Assembly: GCA_013215055.1 (NCBI GenBank)
Contig: JABSRQ010000018.1
Span: forward strand, 1,969 to 65,968
Direction of reading: 5' to 3'
Source: Pseudomonadales bacterium
Lineage (GTDB): Bacteria > Pseudomonadota > Gammaproteobacteria > Pseudomonadales > DT-91
DNA length: 64,000 nucleotides
This document shows, piece after piece, positions 35,646 to 44,092 of the stretch (positions are counted from its first letter, which is position 1; every line of letters begins with the position of its first letter). A program made the translations under genes and the position numbers. The notes under the pieces were generated by a model. The model was not told the DNA's origin and ran no database searches. It saw only the letters and a program-made list of their open reading frames with translations.

Positions 35646-36491
35646 ATGCGTAATCCGGTTTTAATTTTTGGTTTGATTTTTATAACTGCAACAGCGGCTT
35701 TTTTATTGTTTAAGCGCCAGCAAACAGTCCCCTTGGTGGAGGCGGTTGCAATTAATATGATCCCTGCCGATGAAGAACGTGATCAACCGGTAGTAGCGCT
35801 TATAAACCGAGAGCCCATTATTACAGCGGTGCAAGCCGAGGTTGCCGCTGTTCAGGCGGAAACAAAGAGTGAACTCGAAGTTGAATTAACCGTGGCCAGA
35901 GCTCAGGCCTTGGATGGTAGTGATGTGGCGGTAAAATCGTTGATGACGTCGTTGAACCCTTCTTTATTACAGTGGTTTGACCAAGATGAATTGCTTAGAA
36001 AATTTGTTATGGCGGTAGATAGGCTAGCCAGCGGAGAATTACCCACTCAACACCTGCCTTTGCAATATGCCAAAGCCAGTTTTACAGTACAGCAGATAAA
36101 TACAGACGAAACGCTAGCGATAAAGAAAACCTTTATTGCCGGGCAGAATAATACATCGCGTTTTGATGCTTTAATCAGTGCGTTGAATATCATTCCGCCG
36201 GCCTCGTTAGCCGCTTATTATCAGGATTGGTCACCTTTATTAGAAGAGGCCTATCTGGAAATGGGAATGGAAACCACGTTTGATCAGCGCTTGCATCAGG
36301 CCATTACGCAGTTGCTGTTGGTTAAGGCTTTACCTGAAGATAGTCTGTTGATACAGCCACATGTCTTTTATGAATACCAGGATCCAAACCTGGAGCAGGC
36401 GAATGGACTCAATAAGTTTTTATGGCGTGTAGGTAAAGATAATAGGCTGCGATTGCAAACGTATTTACGTGAATTAAAAAGCCAATTATAA
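35646..36491 (+). CDS. DUF3014 membrane-anchored periplasmic protein
   Basis: 281 residues; AGAGGTCTTTTAT precedes the ATG. One N-terminal membrane segment (about 5-22) is followed by a charged linker and a domain with the DUF3014 pattern: LLQWFDQDELLRKFVMAVDR, LASGELPTQHLP, then ISALNIIPPASLAAYY and the end TYLRELKSQL. The function of the family is unknown; it is common next to envelope genes in gammaproteobacteria. The TGTCCGAA motif cluster lies directly upstream and may control it. Confidence 0.82.
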   Translation: MRNPVLIFGLIFITATAAFLLFKRQQTVPLVEAVAINMIPADEERDQPVVALINREPIITAVQAEVAAVQAETKSELEVELTVARAQALDGSDVAVKSLMTSLNPSLLQWFDQDELLRKFVMAVDRLASGELPTQHLPLQYAKASFTVQQINTDETLAIKKTFIAGQNNTSRFDALISALNIIPPASLAAYYQDWSPLLEEAYLEMGMETTFDQRLHQAITQLLLVKALPEDSLLIQPHVFYEYQDPNLEQANGLNKFLWRVGKDNRLRLQTYLRELKSQL

Positions 36492-36633
36492 ACGGCTAAT
36501 ACCTAGCTAGTGCTCATTCATGAATAGATAAGCTATTGATTAACAAGAATAGTTAACGTTTCCCAATTGCAGTAAACGCTACGACTGACACTTATTACTA
36601 GTCATGAACATGGCAACTGAGTGCTGATGGTTT

Positions 36634-36865
36634 GTTCCTTGATGAAGCTGAATTTTATTTCTTTCTCCATGCGTAGCTTGGTTAATTCAGCTCGTTCATC
36701 GGCCCCTTGTTACTTCTTGTAAAACTCTTTATTCCCGCGCCTCAAATTTTTCTCGTTGCTATCCACTGCCGAAGCGGCTTTATTAACGCTGTATGCTTGA
36801 TCTGTTACCAAGGCGAGCGCCTCTTTTTTGAAATCGGTAGCAAATTTATTAAGTGTATTTTCAGT
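36634..36865 (-). pseudogene. IS3-family transposase OrfA remnant
   Basis: The minus strand encodes a decayed OrfA: KFATDFKKEALALVTDQAYS, VNKAASAVDSNEKNLRRGNK, a stop, then ADERAELTKLRMEKEIKF. 'F-K-x-E-A-L-A-L-V-T-x-Q-x-Y-S-V-x-x-A-A' and 'E-R-A-E-L-x-x-L-R-x-E' are characteristic of IS3-group helix-turn-helix proteins. A stop and missing residues make it dead. No OrfB or terminal repeats could be found around it. Confidence 0.8.
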
Positions 36866-37178
36866 GGTTTTTTTTCACTTCGTTAAGTTATTTTAACTAT
36901 TAACGAAGAGTCCAGGGTAGTTAGACCACTTCAGAGCACTGACTGTGATGATGAAAAAATAGAGCAGGTCAGTAAACATTTTAACCATCTGGTTGAGGTT
37001 GTTAAGCATGTTGTTTTTATGACATTTCGCTTGTTAGACAGTAAGCCTGCTGTGAACTAGGCTTTATTGCTGCTAGCTTGGTCCATGAAATTATTTTTTA
37101 AATGGATAAAAATAATTTAACCCCTTTTGCTACCTGGCTCGTTTATATAAGGAATTCATCAACAAAAGGACGTCAGGC
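36866..37178. other. 313-base region before the lipoprotein operon
   Basis: An open plus-strand frame without start codon (about 36888-37058; contains EQVSKHFNHLVEVVKHVVFM) may be a gene fragment but is not recognised. The right end contains AAAAGGACGTCAGGC, the ribosome-binding site of the next gene. Confidence 0.35.
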
Positions 37179-39662
37179 GTGTATTCAGTTGTTAACCTAT
37201 CAACGCTAATCAATTGCCGACTTAGTTTTTATTGTTTTAGTCTGCTCTTTTTACTCTGTGCCTGTAGTCAGGATAAAGCGGAGTTAACCATCGCGGCCGA
37301 TGAGCTTAAAGAAAGTTCGGCAAATAAGGTCTTGGCGAAAACCAAGAGACAAGCTTACCCTGGCATGCCAGGCCCGCAGCCTGCCAAAAAGAGAGTAAGT
37401 CCTGCCGCGACTGCCTACCGTATTCCTCAAGAGATCTCTGAGTCCGAAGCCGTAGAGCTTAGCCGCTCTGATAGGGATAATATCCGGATGGATGATTTCA
37501 GGTTTAGCGATGAAGAAACGCCTTCATCGTTTGACGACAATTTTTTCAAAGAAGATGTTTACAGTCTTGAAGAGCATAGCTTGGAGCCGGGCGTTGGGGA
37601 TTCTGGCAGATATGCTAAAAAACCTTCAGGCAAGAAAAAAACCAAGTTGAACCGCCCACAAATTCTTGGCCATGCTAGCGCTTCCTACAGTCAAGTTAGT
37701 GCTGACGGTAATTACGCTACAGCTTACGGAGGTAAAACCGCCGAGGGAGCTACAGCGCTGTCAAAACTTGAAATGGATCAGTCAGCCATATCAGCTCCGC
37801 CAGTGGCAGAATCCAGTCTTGAGCTACACCGGCAGTATCGATTAAAAGATAAAGGCCAATCTCAGAGGGCTGAATCCAAAAACGAAAGGTTTAAAGCCAA
37901 GGCAGAAAATAACCATAGAAAATTAAAGCAGGTAGTGATAGCCGATCAACTGGCTGGATTAAGGCAGGGTTTCTCGGTTCAAGCAAAGACGCTGGCAGCA
38001 TCCACATCGGGAGGCATCGCAACTAACGAAAAACCGGCCATTTTGAATCAGCTGCCGCTGCCTTTTTTTACTGATCTGGATAATACCCAAAATTTGACCT
38101 TCAAAGATGCTGAAGGTTACTGGGCCAATAGCTATATCCCAGGTTCTGCACGGTTTCGGGCCTTGCAGATGCAAGTACAGCAGCATAGTTTACCTACCCC
38201 GACTGCCACGCTAACCCAGTCTATGATACCGCCCTGGCAACCTTTCGATGCGCCTAGGAGTGCCGCCATGGGTTTGTACCTGCAAAGTAATAAGAATGCG
38301 GTGAATGGCCCCACACGTCTGTTATTGCAAGTGGGTTTAAAAAGCGTTAACAAAAAAAGTGGCCGCAGGCCAGCCATGAATATGGTGTTATTACTGGATG
38401 CACGTCATCTGCACAAGGCCGATCATAAACTGCTGCAAGGATTTTTTAATGCGCTATTAAAACAAAAACGCATCGATGATTCATATACGGTGTTACTGGC
38501 AGGCAACCAGGCTAGTCTTTCCATCCCCGCCGAAGAATTCCGCTTTGGAACGGTGCAGGTTTTTTTACAGACCTTATTTGATACAAACTCAAGCAAGCCA
38601 AACTCGAAACATGCAACCACAGGCGGTAACTTTGATTTATCGGCGGATTTATATAAGGCAATGGCCATTGCCGCGAAACAGGATAATCCCAATGTGGCGC
38701 TGGGCTCCAGTTCCATCGTATTGATAACGGCCAATGATCTGCAGGGTGAAACTAAAAAATTATTACCTCTGGTTCATCAAAGCGCTATTGCCGGTATTCC
38801 GATTAGTGTGATGGGGCTAGGAAATATTACGCAATGGCAGGCATTGCATAAACTCTGCCTGGCAGGCCAGGGTTACCGGCATTGGCTGCAAGACGAAGAT
38901 TCAGCCGCCGAGTTGGTGACGAATATCTTGTCAGCTGTCAGCAAAGTGGTGGCCAGGGCCTTGCGTGTGAATATTCGCCTGGCAAAAAATGTCAAATTGA
39001 TCGATGTGTTAGGTAGCAGGGCGTTAAATCAACAGGCCACTAGACAGCAACGCCAGACAGAGCAGGCCATTGATCTGCGTCTGGCAAAAAATATGGGAAT
39101 AGAAGCCGACCGCTCAGAGGATGATGCCGGTATTCAAATCATTATTCCGGGTTTTATGGCCAACAATGATCATGTCATCTTGCTGGATTTGTTAGTGGAT
39201 GGGGCGGGGCCTATCGCCGATGTTACCGTACGCTATAAGGACCTGCTACAGCTAAAGAATCATGTGATCAGAGCGAGCCTTAGCCTGCCTGCCTATGCTA
39301 ATCGTACAACACAGCTGCAGATGAATGTGTTAAAAAATCGAGTGATTTTTGCTTATAGGCAGGCCTTGCAGCAAAGCAGTGCCTACATTAAACATCGTCA
39401 ACTGCCTCAGGCACAGGCCAGGCTACAACAGCAGATGCAATTATTACACAGGCTGCAACAGCAGCATGTAGGTCTACAGCAAACGGGCTGGATACAAGCA
39501 CAGCTGGCGTTGCTTGGCTCAGCCATAAAAACCATGCAACAGCCCGGTTATCTACACGGAGCCCAGGCCCCGCTACAGCAACAACAATTAAGCGACAGCC
39601 TTATGCTCAGCCAATACCTGCAAATTTTTCAACGCGACCCATTAGCCGCTGGAGTACAATAA
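37179..39662 (+). CDS. Lipoprotein with degenerate von Willebrand factor A domain
   Basis: 827 residues from GTG, with AAAAGGACG upstream. The lipobox is LLCAC (lipidated Cys about 29). Residues 30-330 are low-complexity and charged. A vWA-like fold spans about 370-590, but the metal site is lost: the DxSxS motif reads DARHL (MVLLLDARHLHKADH), the Thr position is in GGNFDLSADLYKA, and the 'TDG' Asp is replaced (VLITANDLQG). The C-terminal part (LIDVLGSRALNQQ, IIIPGFMANNDHVILLDLLV) matches the end of vWA proteins of the YfbK type. The stop overlaps the next start (TAATG), so the two are translationally coupled. Likely an envelope scaffold; function unknown. Confidence 0.72.
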   Translation: MYSVVNLSTLINCRLSFYCFSLLFLLCACSQDKAELTIAADELKESSANKVLAKTKRQAYPGMPGPQPAKKRVSPAATAYRIPQEISESEAVELSRSDRDNIRMDDFRFSDEETPSSFDDNFFKEDVYSLEEHSLEPGVGDSGRYAKKPSGKKKTKLNRPQILGHASASYSQVSADGNYATAYGGKTAEGATALSKLEMDQSAISAPPVAESSLELHRQYRLKDKGQSQRAESKNERFKAKAENNHRKLKQVVIADQLAGLRQGFSVQAKTLAASTSGGIATNEKPAILNQLPLPFFTDLDNTQNLTFKDAEGYWANSYIPGSARFRALQMQVQQHSLPTPTATLTQSMIPPWQPFDAPRSAAMGLYLQSNKNAVNGPTRLLLQVGLKSVNKKSGRRPAMNMVLLLDARHLHKADHKLLQGFFNALLKQKRIDDSYTVLLAGNQASLSIPAEEFRFGTVQVFLQTLFDTNSSKPNSKHATTGGNFDLSADLYKAMAIAAKQDNPNVALGSSSIVLITANDLQGETKKLLPLVHQSAIAGIPISVMGLGNITQWQALHKLCLAGQGYRHWLQDEDSAAELVTNILSAVSKVVARALRVNIRLAKNVKLIDVLGSRALNQQATRQQRQTEQAIDLRLAKNMGIEADRSEDDAGIQIIIPGFMANNDHVILLDLLVDGAGPIADVTVRYKDLLQLKNHVIRASLSLPAYANRTTQLQMNVLKNRVIFAYRQALQQSSAYIKHRQLPQAQARLQQQMQLLHRLQQQHVGLQQTGWIQAQLALLGSAIKTMQQPGYLHGAQAPLQQQQLSDSLMLSQYLQIFQRDPLAAGVQ

Positions 39663-42600
39663 TGTCTACTTCCATTCAAGTAACGCAGTCACTGATAACG
39701 TGTTTGTTATTTTGCCTGTGTTTAAGTTCTCAATGTTGGGCCAGTACAAATACAGACGCTAATAATGATTCAACGATAGGCCAGGTCACCGTAGCACTGA
39801 AGGAATATCAGCAATTATTACAGGCCTTACAGAACAAGCCGGTAACCGCTCCCAGTAATGTGTCATTTGGCCCGGCCAAGGCCTATATCAGCGTCAGCCA
39901 TTTCAACGAAAAGACCAGCGCCTTAGTGAATTTAAGCTTCAGGGTCGCTATTCATAATTCCGAATGGGTTGCAGTGCCCTTGTTTCAGCAAAATATGGCC
40001 TTAACCGAGGCCAGCGTCACTATTAATGGCAAGCAACAAAACATAGAGCTATATCAAAGCCCTCAAGGGTTAAGCTGGTTAAGCAATAAAGCCGGTGAAT
40101 ATCATTTTAAATTCAGTTATTTACTGGATGCACGCAGCTTCGAACAGGGCTCGGTATTAAGCCTGCCACTGGCTAACACACCCTCCACAGCCATCACCGC
40201 TACGATTCCAGGTCGCCATCCCGATGCAACGATTATTGCTGCCGAAGGCCTTAAAATCAGTTTCAATAAGACGAGTACCATTATAAAAGCGCAGGTGTCT
40301 GCTATGCCCGGGATGCAACTTTCCTGGAGTAGCAGCAGCAAGGATCCCTATGTGATTAATCGGGCCTTCTATCAGGGCATAGCCCATAAAGATGCGGTTG
40401 AATGGCAGGTGGATTATCAGCTGCAGGTGTTCAGCCATAAACCACAGTGGCTGCCTTTATTGCCAACTACTATCAGCCTTAGCAAGGTGGAACTTAACGG
40501 TAAGGCGGCCACGGTACAGGCACAGAATAAATATTTTGCTGTTTTGTTAGAAAAGCCTGGCCGCCAAACTATCCATGTTAAATTCTGGACACCCATTGAA
40601 ACCGGCAAAGGCCCAGAATCGGTGTTATTACAGCTACCCGCCGTACCCGTCTCTGAGGTGGAGTTAAGCCTGCCTGGAGAGAAAAAAGTCTCGGTAATCC
40701 CAGCGACACATATCAACAGCCAAATAAAAACGGTAAACAAAAAAACCTTCACGGTCGCCAGATTGTTTTTACCGCTGCAATCCGAAGCCCGGTTTTCCTG
40801 GTCGGCAGCGACTCCGCAGATCGCCAAGGAAGAGCTGCGTGCCAATGCCAGCCTGTATCATTTATTACATGCCGAGGAAGGTGTATTGCATGGGCAGGTG
40901 CGGGTAAAACTTGAAATCAATCGAGGCCAGACTAATACGCTGACGCTAAACATTCCACCTAATACCGATATCATCAAGGTTGACGCAGACGGTGCTTCGG
41001 TATCAGACTGGAGAATCGAGCCGGGCAGCTCGGCTGAAAAACGCTTGTTAAAGGTATTTTTAAATCGTGCTATCAGCGGTGACTTCGAGTTTGTTATTGC
41101 CTATGAAAAACTATTGGCATTAAACAGCGCTGATAAAAGCGAAGACGATGCTGTTACTACCCCCTTATTCCATATGCAGGACGTACAACGCCAATCTGGC
41201 ATGTTAGCCCTGCTGGCTGCCAAGAATCTGACTTTAAAGCCTATCAAAAACCAACATATGGCCAGCGTCGGTGAAAACCAGTTACCCGCTCAAATTCGCA
41301 ATACGCTGGCTAAATCCGTTGCTCATACCTATAAATATTTTCATCCTGAGGCCAGCCTGCATGTCACGGTATTGCCGCCAGAGCGTAAACAGGGCAAGTT
41401 TGATGTCAGCATAGAAACTCTGGTATCGATTGCCGATGTTAATCTTATGGGCCAGGCCAGCCTGATGCTGAATATTAAAACTGGCAGCTTGATGGAACTG
41501 CAACTCAGCCTGCCTGATAACGTCAATATTCTAAGTTTATCCGGTCCCTCCATACGTAATCACCAGATTAAAAAAATGCCCAGTGGCGAACAGCATATTC
41601 ATGTGGCCTTCACGCAGGAGATGGAAGGTCAGTTTCGACTGGAGCTCAACTATGAACGTATTCTTGTCAGCGACGGGAAAAGCATCAATGTTCCGTTGGT
41701 GAAAGTGTTAAACAGCGAAGTTGAACATGGGCAGATAGCGGTAGAAGCCCTGGCTGCTGTAGAAGTAGAAGCCGCGCAGGTCAGTCACTTATCAACTCTG
41801 GATATTGGTTCTTTGCCACTGCAATTGCTGCAAAAAGCTACCAATCCCATTTTACTGGCCTATCGCTATGTACGCAGTGAAAACCCCTATTCATTAAATC
41901 TCAAAGTCACACATCATCAGGAGTTGGATGTGCAGGTCGCCAATATCGATAAGGCAATCTACAATACGCTGTTTACCGAAGATGGTGTATCGGTGACCAG
42001 CGCTAATTTTATGCTGCGAAATACCCGTAAACAATTCCTGCGTTTACAGCTACCTGCTGACAGCGAGGTGTGGTCGGTCAAGGTCGATAACAAAACGGTT
42101 AAGCCGGCCGAGTCTAAGGGCCGGGGCCAGGATGAAGACGGAAACCCTATTGGGCAAACGGTGCTGATCAAATTAATTAACTCACGCGAAGCCTTCCCCA
42201 TAGAGGTGGTTTACACCACGCCCAGCCAGAAATTGGGTTTCTGGGGCAATATTGAAAGCTACCTGCCTTTACCCGATTTAGTGGTGACTCAGAGTTTTTG
42301 GCATTTACACCTGCCCGAAGGCCTGGATTATCATTTAGCAAACAGCAACCTGCGCCGCATTCCTAATGTCTTTCAAGCGCAGCCCAGAGGTGGGCAACAG
42401 GCTATGAATCAACTGGCCGGTTTAAGTCAGGCTATCGCCGTTGATGTACCCAAGCGCGGTGTTAGATTCAGTTTTGAGAAACTGTATGCCAATCAGGCCA
42501 GTGATAGTAACTTCGTCAATATTCGTTATAGGCACCAGGCTATACAGCAGAGTGGATTATGGATAAGCCTCGTCTTGGCCCTGATCATCTGCGTATTAAT

Positions 42601-42796
42601 CCTGGGCCAGCGCGCCGGCACAACCACGCTTAACAAGGTGTTATTGTTGGCTTCACTACTGGCCTGGATGGCGGCTATTATCAATTTGTCCCCGCCGCTG
42701 CTGCCCAGCTTATTGGTGTTTGCCTTGGCTGCCGTAATATTGATGATTCAGGTGTTGAAACAATACCGACAGGGACGGCAAGTCCTGACTGATTAA
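39662..42796 (+). CDS. Large exported beta-rich protein with C-terminal membrane anchor
   Basis: 1044 residues. The signal peptide ends near SQCWAST. A very long periplasmic region with repeated beta-sandwich-like patterns follows (LFQQNMALTEASVTINGKQQ; HGQVRVKLEINRGQTNTLTL; ESVLLQLPAVPVSEVELSLP). It ends in two or three closely packed membrane helices (about 965-1035) and a short basic cytoplasmic tail. No catalytic motif or named family recognised. Its start overlaps the vWA lipoprotein stop by one base, so the two proteins probably form one complex: a lipoprotein in the outer membrane or periplasmic face and an inner-membrane-anchored partner. Confidence 0.72.
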   Translation: MSTSIQVTQSLITCLLFCLCLSSQCWASTNTDANNDSTIGQVTVALKEYQQLLQALQNKPVTAPSNVSFGPAKAYISVSHFNEKTSALVNLSFRVAIHNSEWVAVPLFQQNMALTEASVTINGKQQNIELYQSPQGLSWLSNKAGEYHFKFSYLLDARSFEQGSVLSLPLANTPSTAITATIPGRHPDATIIAAEGLKISFNKTSTIIKAQVSAMPGMQLSWSSSSKDPYVINRAFYQGIAHKDAVEWQVDYQLQVFSHKPQWLPLLPTTISLSKVELNGKAATVQAQNKYFAVLLEKPGRQTIHVKFWTPIETGKGPESVLLQLPAVPVSEVELSLPGEKKVSVIPATHINSQIKTVNKKTFTVARLFLPLQSEARFSWSAATPQIAKEELRANASLYHLLHAEEGVLHGQVRVKLEINRGQTNTLTLNIPPNTDIIKVDADGASVSDWRIEPGSSAEKRLLKVFLNRAISGDFEFVIAYEKLLALNSADKSEDDAVTTPLFHMQDVQRQSGMLALLAAKNLTLKPIKNQHMASVGENQLPAQIRNTLAKSVAHTYKYFHPEASLHVTVLPPERKQGKFDVSIETLVSIADVNLMGQASLMLNIKTGSLMELQLSLPDNVNILSLSGPSIRNHQIKKMPSGEQHIHVAFTQEMEGQFRLELNYERILVSDGKSINVPLVKVLNSEVEHGQIAVEALAAVEVEAAQVSHLSTLDIGSLPLQLLQKATNPILLAYRYVRSENPYSLNLKVTHHQELDVQVANIDKAIYNTLFTEDGVSVTSANFMLRNTRKQFLRLQLPADSEVWSVKVDNKTVKPAESKGRGQDEDGNPIGQTVLIKLINSREAFPIEVVYTTPSQKLGFWGNIESYLPLPDLVVTQSFWHLHLPEGLDYHLANSNLRRIPNVFQAQPRGGQQAMNQLAGLSQAIAVDVPKRGVRFSFEKLYANQASDSNFVNIRYRHQAIQQSGLWISLVLALIICVLILGQRAGTTTLNKVLLLASLLAWMAAIINLSPPLLPSLLVFALAAVILMIQVLKQYRQGRQVLTD

Positions 42797-42810
42797 GTGC
42801 TGCCTTGAAT

Positions 42811-42852
42811 AAGTGAGCAAGCAGATTGTTTTGCGCAATCTGCTCAGCTTAC
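42811..42852 (+). terminator. Strong hairpin after the envelope operon
   Basis: AGCAGATTG/CAATCTGCT (9 pairs, loop TTTTGCG) inside a further near-complementary pair AAGTGAGCA/TGCTCAGCTT. No T run follows, so termination is probable rather than certain. Confidence 0.4.
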
Positions 42853-42890
42853 AAAATCCATTTTATCCCGGTTAATAAAACGTTAGTAAA

Positions 42891-43081
42891 GGTAATAAAA
42901 AGCATTAAAGAGTAAATGGTTAAATTTTAATGTATCGTTTCGGCTCTGAACACTTATAAGTTGTTAGAAAAACGAAGACATTTCCCGAATAAAACTAAGC
43001 ATGCTCCCTGGTTAAAACCTTAAGTTCCAAAACCGGAGTATTAGGTCAGGAATAACTTACTGGATAAAAAAACTGCCGACG
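42891..43081 (-). mobile_element. IS91/ISCR-like 3'-end fragment, copy 5 (most diverged)
   Basis: Aligns with the other copies over the whole outer block (GGTAATAAAAAGCATTAAAG, GAGTAAATGGTTAA, CTCCCTGGTTAAAA, ATAACTTACTGGATAAAAAA) but with many substitutions, including a broken hairpin arm. It is the oldest-looking copy and the only one outside the first 18.4 kb. Its inner edge coincides with the start of the next gene. Confidence 0.6.
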
Positions 43082-43594
43082 ATGCATAAATACGCACCCG
43101 AATATACAAAAGCAGAAAAGCTTAGATTGATTCTAAAAGAATTAATCTGGGCTGTTCCTTTATATCTTGTATGTGAGTTCTGGTTTTTTGACTGGCTTTC
43201 TGAATATTCTAAGCATTCCAATTGTTACTTTTACGGGCCTATAACGGGTCTTCACCTCGTTATGTATGGCCTGTTTTTTCTCATGCCATTCTGTTTTGGT
43301 GTTATCTCTTTTCATCTGCTCGGTAAGGATGCGCTGCGGGTTATCAAAGCCGGTCAGCATCCATTACCTAATAAAAAGGTTTTTAGTAAAACAAAATATG
43401 TATACGGTAACAAAGCAAAAATTAAAGGTTATATTACCGTTGCATGTGTTTCAGCCTTCTTCATCATAAGTGCTTGGGGGATAACTGCAGCCAATAAACT
43501 AACATCGGATATTAAACCCTGTGATAAGCCGTTAATAAATAGCAGCAGTCTGACCGTAGCTAATGAGTGTTTGGCGGCGGTGTTGTACGTTTAG
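43082..43594 (+). CDS. Small inner-membrane protein of unknown function
   Basis: 170 residues with three membrane segments (about 20-38, 57-80, 118-138), a cytoplasmic lysine-rich middle (KKVFSKTKYVYGNKAKIKGY) and four cysteines in extracytoplasmic parts. No ribosome-binding site is visible before the ATG, which lies at the inner edge of IS91 copy 5, so the original 5' end may have been altered. Family not recognised. The stop overlaps the end of the convergent Tdi1-like gene by four bases. Confidence 0.55.
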   Translation: MHKYAPEYTKAEKLRLILKELIWAVPLYLVCEFWFFDWLSEYSKHSNCYFYGPITGLHLVMYGLFFLMPFCFGVISFHLLGKDALRVIKAGQHPLPNKKVFSKTKYVYGNKAKIKGYITVACVSAFFIISAWGITAANKLTSDIKPCDKPLINSSSLTVANECLAAVLYV

Positions 43595-44001
43595 CCTAAT
43601 GTCAGTAAATCGGCTAAACGTTGCTGATAGACAAAGAAATCCATCACGGCGATATTCCCATCCTGATATTCGCCACCTTCAAATAAAGGCTGTTTAAAAC
43701 CTAAACATTGATGTTCCTGCAGAATCCAGCCGTCTTCCGTTAATCCGGATAATGCATCTAATTGATACCAATCGCCGCCCAGTTCTACCAATACGGGTGG
43801 TAATCCATGCTCCTGAATAAGTTCGGTGACATCGGTTTTTTCACCATCGGTGATATTATAAAACCAGCATTTTTCATCGGCAGCTTTAACAAAAAAGTCG
43901 CCAAAGGCGGTGATATCCAGAATCTGCTTATCATCACTCAACTGCCAAACCTGTTTGAGGCGTTGGTGGTTGCTTGCGTTTAATTTTATTTGATAATTCA
44001 T
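43591..44001 (-). CDS. Protein with T6SS immunity Tdi1-like C-terminal domain (DUF1851)
   Basis: 136 residues, cytoplasmic. The C-terminal half shows the DUF1851/Tdi1 pattern: a hydrophobic-aromatic core, then CLGFKQPLFEGGEYQDGNIA and VMDFFVYQQRLADLLTLG. In Agrobacterium, Tdi1 neutralises the DNase toxin Tde1. No toxin or T6SS gene is present nearby, so this would be an orphan immunity protein or one member of the wider GAD-related family with another task. It is downstream of nothing on its strand; sbcDC end 90 bases away and point the same way. Confidence 0.6.
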   Translation of the reverse strand: MNYQIKLNASNHQRLKQVWQLSDDKQILDITAFGDFFVKAADEKCWFYNITDGEKTDVTELIQEHGLPPVLVELGGDWYQLDALSGLTEDGWILQEHQCLGFKQPLFEGGEYQDGNIAVMDFFVYQQRLADLLTLG

Positions 44002-44092
44002 CGGTTTTTTTTACTGTTTACTACGTGATAGTTAAGGTGGTTATGCACGACATTTAATTTTCATCGTGCATTTATGCCTAGGCTGTTGAATC

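Noticed and set aside
42811-43081. A separate regulatory RNA between the envelope operon and the next gene
   Set aside because: The sequence is explained by an end-of-operon hairpin and the diverged IS91-like copy 5.
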